Assembly (NCBI RefSeq): GCF_000821065.1
Contig: NZ_CDGG01000001.1
Span: 3,844,001-3,908,000 of the forward strand
Source: Oceanobacillus oncorhynchi
GTDB lineage: Bacteria > Bacillota > Bacilli > Bacillales > Amphibacillaceae
DNA length: 64,000 bases
Reading direction: 5' to 3'
This document shows positions 18,872-26,282 of this stretch, piece after piece. Position numbers and translations under genes: made by a program. Numbering within the stretch: position 1 is the first letter of the stretch; every line of letters starts with the position of its first letter. The notes beneath the pieces are model-generated. The model was not told where the DNA came from. It worked only from the letters and a program-made list of their open reading frames with translations, and made no database searches.

Positions 18872-19696
18872 TTAAAAGCCTACTTGCTCTGCAGCATACG
18901 TAGCATGCTCATTGCTGAACCCTTCAAACACGAGCTGATCAATCAAGCCGCTTTTGGAAAAACTGGAATAAGACAAATAATCTTCTGCTGTTAATACTGC
19001 TTGCTCCTGCCAATTTACATCTAATTGACTGACTGCATTCACCGCATGTTCATTGCTGAATCCTTCAAATTCCAGCTGTTCTACCAAGCCGCTTTCTGAA
19101 AAGCTAGTAAATGCTATATAATCCTCTGCCGATAAAACTGCTTGTTCTTGCCAATCTGCATCCAATTGATTGACTGCATAAACAGCTTCTTCATTTGTAA
19201 ATCCTTCAAATTCCAGTTGTTCTATCAAACCGCTTTCTGAAAAAGCTGTAAAATTTAAATAATCGCCAGCTGCGCTCACTGCATTTTGTTGAGAGAAGCT
19301 TTCTCCAGATGCTTCCTCTTCAACAAGTTCTTCTTCAACTTCTTCCGGTTCTATCACTTCAGCCAGATCCTCTTCTGCCTCTTCGGATTCCTCCACTTCA
19401 GCCGGATTCTCCTCTGCTTCTTCAGGCTCCTCCGCTTCAACCGTTTCTTCCTCTATTTCTTCCGTTTCTTCAAGCTCCTCCGCTTCAGCAAGTTCTTCTG
19501 CTTCTTCAGACTCTTCCTCCTCGGCAGCTTCTTCCTCTGCTTCTTTAGTCTCCTCCTCATTATTCATTTCATCTTGATCCGGTTCTTCTGCTGCCTCTCC
19601 TTCATCCCCGCAACCGCTTAAAATTGCTGCGGCTGCGATTATCGCGATTAGAAAAAACTGCCATTTTTTCAAAACACGCTTTCTTTCTTTTGACAT
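18872..19696 (-). CDS. Ltp-family lipoprotein with acidic linker and three Ltp repeats
   Basis: 274 residues from ATG 19696, preceded by GGGGTGATC. Lipoprotein signal with IIAAAAILSGC (cysteine near residue 29), then about 100 residues of glutamate-rich linker built from EEAEE/EEPEE-type units, then three tandem 48-residue units (about 134-274), each containing A-x-DY, [F/Y]-S-[E/K]-SGL-[I/V]-[E/D]QL and EGF-[S/T]-NE-[H/E]-A. These are the repeats of the Ltp domain, first known from a Streptococcus phage lipoprotein that blocks superinfection by DNA injection; similar repeats are common in chromosomal Gram-positive proteins of unknown role. The linker probably spans the cell wall. It is divergent from the XRE regulator. 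Confidence 0.88.
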   Translation of the reverse strand: MSKERKRVLKKWQFFLIAIIAAAAILSGCGDEGEAAEEPDQDEMNNEEETKEAEEEAAEEEESEEAEELAEAEELEETEEIEEETVEAEEPEEAEENPAEVEESEEAEEDLAEVIEPEEVEEELVEEEASGESFSQQNAVSAAGDYLNFTAFSESGLIEQLEFEGFTNEEAVYAVNQLDADWQEQAVLSAEDYIAFTSFSESGLVEQLEFEGFSNEHAVNAVSQLDVNWQEQAVLTAEDYLSYSSFSKSGLIDQLVFEGFSNEHATYAAEQVGF

Positions 19697-20081
19697 ATTG
19701 ATCACCCCTGTATATGTAATAAGTAAATTTTACCATATATAATCAAATAGTAATAGATAGTATTTATCTTTTTTATAACTAAAAAATTTTCTTAAATTAA
19801 TTAAATTACATTACATATGAATAGGAATATCCTTTCCTTATTCTGCATTTCTTTTTCATTTTTCTTTAGCTCCAGAGAATATCTCACCTATTTATTAAAC
19901 CATTTCTTTTCTATTCCTATCCAACATCTAAATTTGCTGCTACAGGCTTTCAAGAAATGTATTTTGACTTTTTTAGTTTTTCACGTCTCCCTTATTAAGG
20001 TTACAATTGATTACAGTTTCATATTGTTACTTTTTTATAGATTTTTATATGAATAGTCGCTATTTGTTACATTCCATTTCA
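19697..20081. other. AT-rich divergent intergenic region
   Basis: Nearly 400 bases of very AT-rich sequence between the Ltp lipoprotein gene and the XRE operator. It contains additional TGTTAC words (20024-20030 and 20065-20070) like those of the operator. No gene is supported. Confidence 0.5.
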
Positions 20082-20098
20082 AGTAACACATTGTTACT
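20082..20098 (+). promoter_or_regulatory. Palindromic operator upstream of the XRE regulator
   Basis: AGTAACA-CAT-TGTTACT, 7-bp perfect arms with a 3-base spacer, followed by a TATAGT-like -10 (20105-20110). A half-site TGTTAC at 20065-20070 forms a second inverted pair with GTAACA. This layout is typical of an autoregulated XRE repressor. Confidence 0.7.
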
Positions 20099-20130
20099 GT
20101 AAAATATAGTTATAGGGAGGATAAAAATAA

Positions 20131-20520
20131 ATGCTTAATCAAAGATTAGCAGCATTAAGGAATGAAAAGAAAAATACCCAACAAGAAATATCAATTATTA
20201 TTGGTGTCACTCGCCCTGCATATACTGCTTATGAAAAAGGAACAAGAACACCAGATTATAATTTAGTAGTTAAATTAGCTGACTATTTCGAAGTAAGTGT
20301 GGACTACCTGCTAGGCAGGACAGATAATAGAAATTTAGAAAATGAATTCAATCCAATCTCGGAAATCAGTCGTTTGATTAAAGAATATAGGGTGGAGTGT
20401 TCGAGATTCCACGAAATTGATCGATGGGAGGCAATGGGCTCGGATGAAATGAAAGAATTAGAGAAATATTTTACATACATTACAGATATGGCTATGAAGA
20501 AACAAAAGTATAATAAATAA
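20131..20520 (+). CDS. XRE-family transcriptional regulator
   Basis: 129 residues. Residues 3-62 form a Cro/C1-type helix-turn-helix (LAALRNEKKNTQQEISIIIG, VTRPAYTAYEKGTRTPDYN, LADYFEVSVDYLLGR). The C-terminal 65 residues are charged and helical with no recognised domain; a short C-terminus lets such proteins dimerise. AGGGAGGA precedes the ATG. It lies between a divergent Ltp lipoprotein gene and a PH-domain gene, behind its own palindrome. Resembles phage or defence-island repressors; the targets are unknown. Confidence 0.9.
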   Translation: MLNQRLAALRNEKKNTQQEISIIIGVTRPAYTAYEKGTRTPDYNLVVKLADYFEVSVDYLLGRTDNRNLENEFNPISEISRLIKEYRVECSRFHEIDRWEAMGSDEMKELEKYFTYITDMAMKKQKYNK

Positions 20521-20544
20521 ACTATAAAACTGGGGGACGAAATG

Positions 20545-20922
20545 ATGGGAATTTTAGATGGTTTAATGGGAAATGCTTCAAACGTAGATGAAAAGGAAAT
20601 CATGAAAGAATACGAGCAATTATTTATTGAAGGGGAAGAAGTAAGCGCAGCTTTTAAAGTTATTCGTGATTTATTTATTTTCACCAATAAACGTCTGATT
20701 TTGGTTGACAAACAAGGTTTAACCGGCAAGAAAACAGAATATCATTCCATACTGTATAAAAGCATCTCCCATTTCAGCGTGGAGACTGCCGGACATTTTG
20801 ATATGGATGCGGAACTTAAAATATAGATTTCAGGCGGAGTCAATCCGCTTGTTTCTAAAACATTTAAGAAAGACACTAATATTTATGATATTCAAAAAGT
20901 TCTTGCTTCAGTAGTAGTTTAA
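20545..20922 (+). pseudogene. bPH-type pleckstrin-homology protein interrupted by an in-frame TAG
   Basis: Starts MGILDGLMGNAS at ATG 20545 (GGGGG at 8-base spacing; an ATG one codon earlier is too close). It reads through FIFTNKRLILVDKQGLTGKK and HFSVETAGHFDMDAELKI, then meets TAG at 20824-20826. The same frame continues ISGGVNPLVSKTFKKDTNIYDIQKVLASVVV to TAA at 20920-20922. From memory, Bacillus relatives (YvbH/YozO type) have WISG here, so TGG to TAG is the likely change. The full frame would be 125 codons, the normal length. Either a recent nonsense mutation or a truncated product. The function of the family is not established. Confidence 0.85.
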
Positions 20923-21028
20923 ATTCATTTAGAAAAAATTAGCTACTAACTAGAAGAAAGGAATTAAAAACTAAGAAAGCTCTTTGAAAGCAGCGAAAAC
21001 AGAAGAGCTAAATAATGCGCAAGCTGGA

Positions 21029-21066
21029 TGGACGATAAAAAACTATCATCCATCCAGCTTTTTCTA
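21029..21066 (+). terminator. Terminator after the PH-domain gene
   Basis: AGCTGGATGGA pairs with TCCATCCAGCT around a 16-base loop and is followed by TTTTCTATTT. Confidence 0.85.
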
Positions 21067-21132
21067 TTTAGACGTTCAGCCTGGCTATTCATTCTCTTCG
21101 TGTCCATCTAGTTTGAACGCGATTAATATAGA

Positions 21133-21573
21133 TCATGTCTCCAGCAGCTTCTGCTTTAATGCATCAGACAGCTTTTTTGGGGCTTTCTTTTCTGTATCAA
21201 TATAAACTAGCCTTCCTCGAGCTGTCAGGATGGCCTCCTCTTCTCTCATCACCTTATAGTGAATATCAAAAGAAGTATTGCCGACAGATGCTGTTTTTAC
21301 ATAAACACGAATATCATCGCCAAAATAGAGCTCCTTCAGATAATTACATTGCAAATCAGCAACAATAATTCCGTCTTTTTGACGCATATCCTTTGATAAA
21401 AAACCGATACTGTTTAAATAGGCAATACGCGCTTCTTCAAAATAAATAAATGGGGAAACATTATTCACATGACCATACATATCTGTTTCAGAAAATCGGA
21501 CAGATATAGGGATATAGAAAGAAAAATCTTTCTCCCATGCCGAAAAATCTTCAATATAAGGAATACGGGGCAT
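21133..21573 (-). CDS. ysmA: Acyl-CoA thioesterase, 4HBT hot-dog fold (YsmA-like)
   Basis: 146 residues. The family signature RFSETDMYGHVNNVSPFIYFEEAR near residue 28-50 (split here across RFSETDMYGHVNN and the following helix) carries the catalytic aspartate. A second conserved strand follows (CNYLKELYFGDDIRV). Likely hydrolyses acyl-CoA; the chain-length preference cannot be read from the sequence. Position between gerE and sdhB matches ysmA in B. subtilis. Confidence 0.9.
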   Translation of the reverse strand: MPRIPYIEDFSAWEKDFSFYIPISVRFSETDMYGHVNNVSPFIYFEEARIAYLNSIGFLSKDMRQKDGIIVADLQCNYLKELYFGDDIRVYVKTASVGNTSFDIHYKVMREEEAILTARGRLVYIDTEKKAPKKLSDALKQKLLET

Positions 21574-21651
21574 ACAACTTTTTCCTCTCTCTTGTACAAT
21601 TTTATATCAATCTCTATCTTTTAATTAAAACGTTTTCATTTTCAGTTGAAG

Positions 21652-21687
21652 AAAAACCCTGACCGGATTAGTGGTTAGGGTTTTTCG
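21652..21687 (-). terminator. sdh operon terminator
   Basis: AAAAACCCTGACC pairs with GGTTAGGGTTTTT, about 20 bases after the sdhB stop, with a U-run on the minus strand. It probably works in both directions. Confidence 0.85.
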
Positions 21688-21705
21688 CTTGTTATCCATC
21701 ACCTA

Positions 21706-22470
21706 TTAAAGTGCTGTGTCGCTTCCAAAGAAGTTTTTAAATGCTTGGATATTGGTCGCGCGGTTCATTGCTGCGATAGAAGTTGTCAGAGGAATTCCTT
21801 TTGGACAAACTTGTACACAGTTTTGAGAATTTCCGCAGCCGTCAATTCCGCCGTCTTCCATTAAACCGTTTAAACGGTCACTGGCATTCATTTCACCAGT
21901 TGGATGCGCGTTAAATAAACGTGCTTGGGAAATAGCAGCAGGACCAATGAAATTGGAACTGTCATTTACGTTCGGACAAGCTTCCAGACAAACACCGCAT
22001 GTCATACATTTAGACAGCTCATATGCCCATTGGCGTTTATTCTCCGGCATGCGCGGTCCAGGACCTAAATCATGCGTACCGTCGATTGGAATCCATGCTT
22101 TTACTTGTTTTAAAGCTTCAAACATGCGATCACGGTCGACGATAAGGTCACGGACAACATCGAATGTGGCCATCGGCTCTAAACGGATAGGCTGCTCCAG
22201 CTGATCAACCAATGCCGCACAGGACTGCCTTGCTGTTCCATTAATAACCATTGAACAAGCGCCGCAAACCTCCTCTAAGCAGTTCATGTCCCACATGACT
22301 GGTGTGGTTTGCTCTCCTTTGCTGTTTACAGGATTTTTTCGGATTTCCATTAAAGCAGAAATAACATTCATATTCTGTCTATAAGGTATCTCAAACGTTT
22401 CCTCATAAGGAGCAGCGTCCGGACCGTCTTGTCTAGTTATAATAAAGGTAACTTTACTTTGTTCAGCCAT
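21706..22470 (-). CDS. sdhB: Succinate dehydrogenase iron-sulfur subunit
   Basis: 254 residues. The [2Fe-2S] ligands are in the CLEEVCGACSM region near 65-75; the second domain has CMTCGVCLEACP near 155 and CVQVCPKGIP near 215 for the 4Fe and 3Fe clusters. It passes electrons from the flavin subunit to the membrane heme/menaquinone site. Last gene of sdhCAB, 15 bases after sdhA. Confidence 0.97.
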   Translation of the reverse strand: MAEQSKVTFIITRQDGPDAAPYEETFEIPYRQNMNVISALMEIRKNPVNSKGEQTTPVMWDMNCLEEVCGACSMVINGTARQSCAALVDQLEQPIRLEPMATFDVVRDLIVDRDRMFEALKQVKAWIPIDGTHDLGPGPRMPENKRQWAYELSKCMTCGVCLEACPNVNDSSNFIGPAAISQARLFNAHPTGEMNASDRLNGLMEDGGIDGCGNSQNCVQVCPKGIPLTTSIAAMNRATNIQAFKNFFGSDTAL

Positions 22471-22485
22471 TTCGTTTACTCCTTT

Positions 22486-24234
22486 CTAATGTTTTGTTGT
22501 ATAATCTCGTTTCCGAGGGGGAATCAAGGAAATATCTACATCTTCATAACTAAATACAGGCTCATTCTTTTCCGCATTGTATTCAGCAACAGTTGTTTTT
22601 AACCATTCCTCATCATTTCGTTCCGGAAACTCCGGTTTATAATGTGCTCCGCGGCTTTCGTTCCGGTTATATGCACCAATGGTAATCACTCGTGCTAATT
22701 GAAGCATATGCTTTAATTGACGGGTGAACATAACTCCTTGGTTGCTCCAGCGGGTCGTATCATTAATATTGATATTTTCCCAGCGCTCCATCAATTCGAC
22801 GATTTTCTCATCCGTTTTTAACAGCTTTTCATTTTCACGTACCACTGTTACGTTATCTGTCATCCAGTCTCCAAGCTCTTTATGGATTTGATATGCATTT
22901 TCTGTTCCCTGCATATTCATCAGCTTTTCAAAATCGCTTTGTTCTGCTTCTTCACGAGATTGATAGAGTTCATCCGGAAGCTCTTCCACATGCTCCTCCA
23001 GCCCATCAATATATTCAATAGCATTTGGACCTGCCACCATACCGCCATAGATTGCGGATAACAGGGAATTCGCACCCAGGCGATTTCCGCCATGCTGTGA
23101 ATAATCACATTCACCTGCAGCAAAAATTCCAGGAATGCTTGTCATTTGCTTCTCATCAACCCATAATCCACCCATGGAATAGTGAACTGCAGGGAAGATT
23201 TTCATCGGCACTTTACGAGGATCTTCACCGACAAATTTCTCATAAATCTCAATAATTCCGCCGAGTTTTACATCAAGCTCTTTTGGATCTTTATGCGATA
23301 AATCAAGGTAAACCATGTTTTCCCCATTGATACCAAGTTTTTGGTTTACGCAAACATCAAAAATTTCACGTGTTGCGATATCACGAGGAACAAGGTTACC
23401 ATATGCCGGATATTTTTCTTCAAGGAAGTACCAAGGTTCTCCATCTTTATACGTCCAAACTCGTCCGCCTTCCCCACGAGCTGATTCACTCATTAATCTT
23501 AGTTTATCATCTCCCGGAATAGCAGTCGGATGGATTTGGATAAATTCTCCATTTGCATATTTTGCACCTTGCAAATAAAGCTTACTTGCTGCAGAGCCTG
23601 TATTGATCATGGAATTTGTTGATTTCCCGAAAATGATACCAGGTCCTCCAGTTGCAAAGATGGTTGCATCTGAACGAAATGCTCTAATTTCATGTGTTTT
23701 CACATCTTGAGCCACAATTCCTTTTCCTACACCGTTTTCATCAATAACCGCTTCAAGGAATTCCCAGCCTTCAAATTTAGTGACCAGTCCTTCCACCTCA
23801 TAACGGCGAACCTGCTCATCTAATGCATATAATAATTGTTGTCCTGTCGTTGCCCCTGCATATGCTGTACGGTGCATCTGCGTACCGCCAAAACGTCGGA
23901 AATCTAATAGCCCTTCCGGCGTACGGTTAAACATGACTCCCATACGGTCAAACATATGTATAATACCTGGTGCAGCATCACACATTGCTTTTACCTGCGG
24001 CTGATTGGCGAGAAAGTCTCCGCCGTAAACTGTATCATCAAAATGCAAATCTGGAGAATCCCCTTCTCCCTTTGTATTAACAGCTCCATTGATACCGCCC
24101 TGTGCACATACAGAGTGAGAACGTTTTACAGGTACGATAGAAAATAAATCTACATTTACTCCTGCTTCAGCGGCTTTGATCGTAGCCATCAAACCGGCCA
24201 GACCGCCGCCGACTACAGCAACTTTTTTACTCAT
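22486..24234 (-). CDS. sdhA: Succinate dehydrogenase flavoprotein subunit
   Basis: 582 residues, oxidising succinate to fumarate at a covalently bound FAD. N-terminal dinucleotide fold VVGGGLAGLMA; the flavin-linking histidine is in RSHSVCAQGG near residue 40; active-site stretch SESARGEGGRVW near 248; and HGGNRLGANSLL near 375. The length and sequence fit the B. subtilis-type menaquinone-linked enzyme. Confidence 0.98.
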   Translation of the reverse strand: MSKKVAVVGGGLAGLMATIKAAEAGVNVDLFSIVPVKRSHSVCAQGGINGAVNTKGEGDSPDLHFDDTVYGGDFLANQPQVKAMCDAAPGIIHMFDRMGVMFNRTPEGLLDFRRFGGTQMHRTAYAGATTGQQLLYALDEQVRRYEVEGLVTKFEGWEFLEAVIDENGVGKGIVAQDVKTHEIRAFRSDATIFATGGPGIIFGKSTNSMINTGSAASKLYLQGAKYANGEFIQIHPTAIPGDDKLRLMSESARGEGGRVWTYKDGEPWYFLEEKYPAYGNLVPRDIATREIFDVCVNQKLGINGENMVYLDLSHKDPKELDVKLGGIIEIYEKFVGEDPRKVPMKIFPAVHYSMGGLWVDEKQMTSIPGIFAAGECDYSQHGGNRLGANSLLSAIYGGMVAGPNAIEYIDGLEEHVEELPDELYQSREEAEQSDFEKLMNMQGTENAYQIHKELGDWMTDNVTVVRENEKLLKTDEKIVELMERWENININDTTRWSNQGVMFTRQLKHMLQLARVITIGAYNRNESRGAHYKPEFPERNDEEWLKTTVAEYNAEKNEPVFSYEDVDISLIPPRKRDYTTKH

Positions 24235-24269
24235 TCGTTAGCTCACTCCTTCTTTCATTCCATTACTAT

Positions 24270-24890
24270 TTATACACCATATGCGAATGCAAGTAATGAT
24301 CTTATACCTAGATAGCCGACTGCTAAAAATACAATCAGACACACATACGTAGAAATGCGCTGTGATTTCGGTGTTTGTGTAATACCCCATGTTACCATGA
24401 AGCTCCACAATCCATTTGCGAAGTGGAATACAGCCGAAAGAACCCCTACCACATAGAACCAAAACATCGGCGTGCTGGAAAGGATGCCTTCCATCAAGCT
24501 ATAGTTGATATCCACATTTCCTAAAGCAAGCTGAACGCGTGTTTCAAATACGTGCCATGCAATGAAGATAACAAGGATAATTCCAGTAACCCGCTGTAGT
24601 GCGAACATCCAGTTACGGAAGAATCCATAACGTCGTGTACTGTATCTAGATGTAAAAACAATATAAACACCCAGAATCGCATGGAACAAAATTGGTAGAT
24701 AGATTACTAATGTCTCCAGCAGCAATACAAATGGTAATTCGTGCATAATACCAGCTGCTGTATTAAATACTTCTTCTCCATACACAGCAAGATGATTGAT
24801 AAATAAATGTTGTACTAGGAAAATACCAATCGGCACAACTCCCAGCAGCGAATGTAGTCTTCTAAAGAAGAACTCACGTTGTTCTGCCAT
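24270..24890 (-). CDS. sdhC: Succinate dehydrogenase cytochrome b558 subunit
   Basis: 206 residues with five predicted membrane helices, the single-anchor type that carries two b hemes in Bacillus. Candidate heme histidines lie in RLHSLLGV (about 13), LVQHLFINH (about 25), FHAILGVYI (about 70), IAWHVFETR (about 113) and AVFHFANGL (about 155). GGGGGG precedes the ATG. First gene of sdhCAB. Confidence 0.96.
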   Translation of the reverse strand: MAEQREFFFRRLHSLLGVVPIGIFLVQHLFINHLAVYGEEVFNTAAGIMHELPFVLLLETLVIYLPILFHAILGVYIVFTSRYSTRRYGFFRNWMFALQRVTGIILVIFIAWHVFETRVQLALGNVDINYSLMEGILSSTPMFWFYVVGVLSAVFHFANGLWSFMVTWGITQTPKSQRISTYVCLIVFLAVGYLGIRSLLAFAYGV

Positions 24891-24941
24891 GTTTACCCCC
24901 CTTTTGAAACGTAATCCCTATAATATGTATACTATAAAAAT

Positions 24942-24951
24942 AAAGCGCTTT
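24942..24951 (-). promoter_or_regulatory. Possible catabolite-responsive element upstream of sdhC
   Basis: AAAGCGCTTT is a perfect palindrome identical to the core of CcpA cre sites; the outer positions (GTA.../...TAT) do not match the full consensus. It lies 52 bases upstream of sdhC. Confidence 0.4.
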
Positions 24952-24959
24952 ACAAAATT

Positions 24960-25768
24960 GTAAATATTTATTTTTATAGTACAGCCAATAACATCTATTA
25001 TTGTACTTCTTACATTGTAAAGCGTCAAGAATTCCCGACCGGCTTCTTTAAGAAAATGAAAAGTATTTATTAAAATCTCTATTACTCAACTTTCGCACCT
25101 TAAAAAGAAACTTCATTTCCATAGAAACAGGAGTTGGCCGTTCCTTCGAAAACACCCTTGACAAAGAATAGAAGGTGGAGTGTAAAATACCGCTGCGGCG
25201 GACTGTTTTGTTTTCCATGGGGACGGAGCGGAGCTATGCACTATCATTAGTTCAAAAAAGCAGATTTAACTAAAAAGCAAGCACAATAAAGAAGAACTTG
25301 ATAATCCTGAAACAACAAGATATATATGCTTATTCTTAGGTGCTATAGTTGAGTCTATTACATGAGAAATTGAATTATATTATTGCATCATTCTATAAGA
25401 TAATCGCCGTTTTTACATCAAAATGAAACAAAACCATACGAAAACCAAGAAAAAGATTTAGAAAAGTCGCAGAGAATGTTATTATAATAGAGATATTTAA
25501 CTTCGTTTGCGGTTCCAGATGATGTTAATCTCTTGGATAATCTATTAATTTAATGGCAGTGTTCAAAAATCTCGAAATATAGCTGACAGGAAAAATAACC
25601 GAATGACCGGACGACAGGCGGTGAAGGAGTCCCCTTTTCCTGCTCAGGCTGAGACCTGTATGAACACGCAAGTAAAGTTAAATTATCTAGTTCCTATACT
25701 TGCTAATCAACAGACAACAATACATAATAACCATAGACATGTAACACGAGCGAGACGTGAAGGAAAGG
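24960..25768. other. 800-base gap between sdhC and yslB with repeat-like sequence
   Basis: No gene is supportable. 25100-25245 looks like a dispersed element (GAAACTTCATTTCC, then CCGCTGCGGCGG, CCATGGGGACGGAGCGGAGC) of the kind scattered in Bacillaceae intergenic DNA. In B. subtilis lysC with its lysine riboswitch lies next to yslB; I see neither here. The short frame at 25603-25818 is not convincing. Confidence 0.5.
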
Positions 25769-26221
25769 ATGAAAATAGTGTCAAAGTATGGCAGCAATCA
25801 AAAATTAGATGTAACTGAGTTAGAGCAATTATATAGTGACGGCGCGGGATATGATATTTTACGCTATATTGGTCTGCCGGAGCTTTTTGGGGAAGAAAAA
25901 GATACACTTCTTTATTTTTTAGGCAGAAATCTGGCACGGAAATTTGAGTTCAGCAGTCTGGAAGATTTAAGTTTATTTTTTGAAAAAATGGGTTTAGGGA
26001 CCCTGGATTTAGTAAAAGATAAAAAGAACGTAAAAACCTTTTACCTTCTATCCGATACAATTGTTGCGAAATTAAAATCAAATATGGAGACCGATTTCCG
26101 TTTAGAAGCCGGAATAATAGCAGAGGCGCTGCAGCAGCTGGAAGACGTAGATTGTGAATGCCTTGAATCTGTTCACCGTCGCCTGAAACAAGTTGAATTT
26201 ACGGTTTATATACAGGATTAA
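25769..26221 (+). CDS. yslB: YslB family protein (DUF2507)
   Basis: About 150 residues. The alignment from memory with B. subtilis YslB holds through YDILRYIGLPELFG, the GRNLARKFEF stretch, a GLGTLDLV turn and FRLEAGIIAEALQ. The protein is soluble with no known activity; the fold is reported to resemble ligand-binding V4R-like domains. The start is uncertain between ATG 25769 and GTG 25778, because the AAGGAAAGG ribosome site suits the GTG better. The neighbourhood (sdhC, uvrC) matches B. subtilis. Confidence 0.85.
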   Translation: MKIVSKYGSNQKLDVTELEQLYSDGAGYDILRYIGLPELFGEEKDTLLYFLGRNLARKFEFSSLEDLSLFFEKMGLGTLDLVKDKKNVKTFYLLSDTIVAKLKSNMETDFRLEAGIIAEALQQLEDVDCECLESVHRRLKQVEFTVYIQD

Positions 26222-26235
26222 TAATCTTTAAAACT

Positions 26236-26282
26236 GAACAAAACGATCGCGAAACTTATTCGATTTCACGATCGTTTTGTTC
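26236..26282. terminator. Bidirectional terminator overlapping the end of uvrC
   Basis: GAACAAAACGATCG-C-GAAA pairs with TTTC-A-CGATCGTTTTGTTC, with U-runs on both strands. The uvrC stop (26256-26258) lies in the loop, so the last uvrC codons form one arm. Confidence 0.88.

Noticed and set aside
19286-19621. Two long plus-strand frames (Phe/Leu-rich and Pro/Leu-rich) opposite the Ltp lipoprotein
   Set aside because: They are antisense shadows of the glutamate-rich linker; GAA/GAG repeats give open Phe/Leu frames on the other strand.
24960-25768. Lysine riboswitch and lysC expected from B. subtilis order
   Set aside because: No L-box core sequence or aspartokinase motif is visible; the gap holds repeat-like DNA only.
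25603-25818. 71-codon frame upstream of yslB
   Set aside because: No homology seen, poor ribosome site, and it overlaps the yslB start in another frame.
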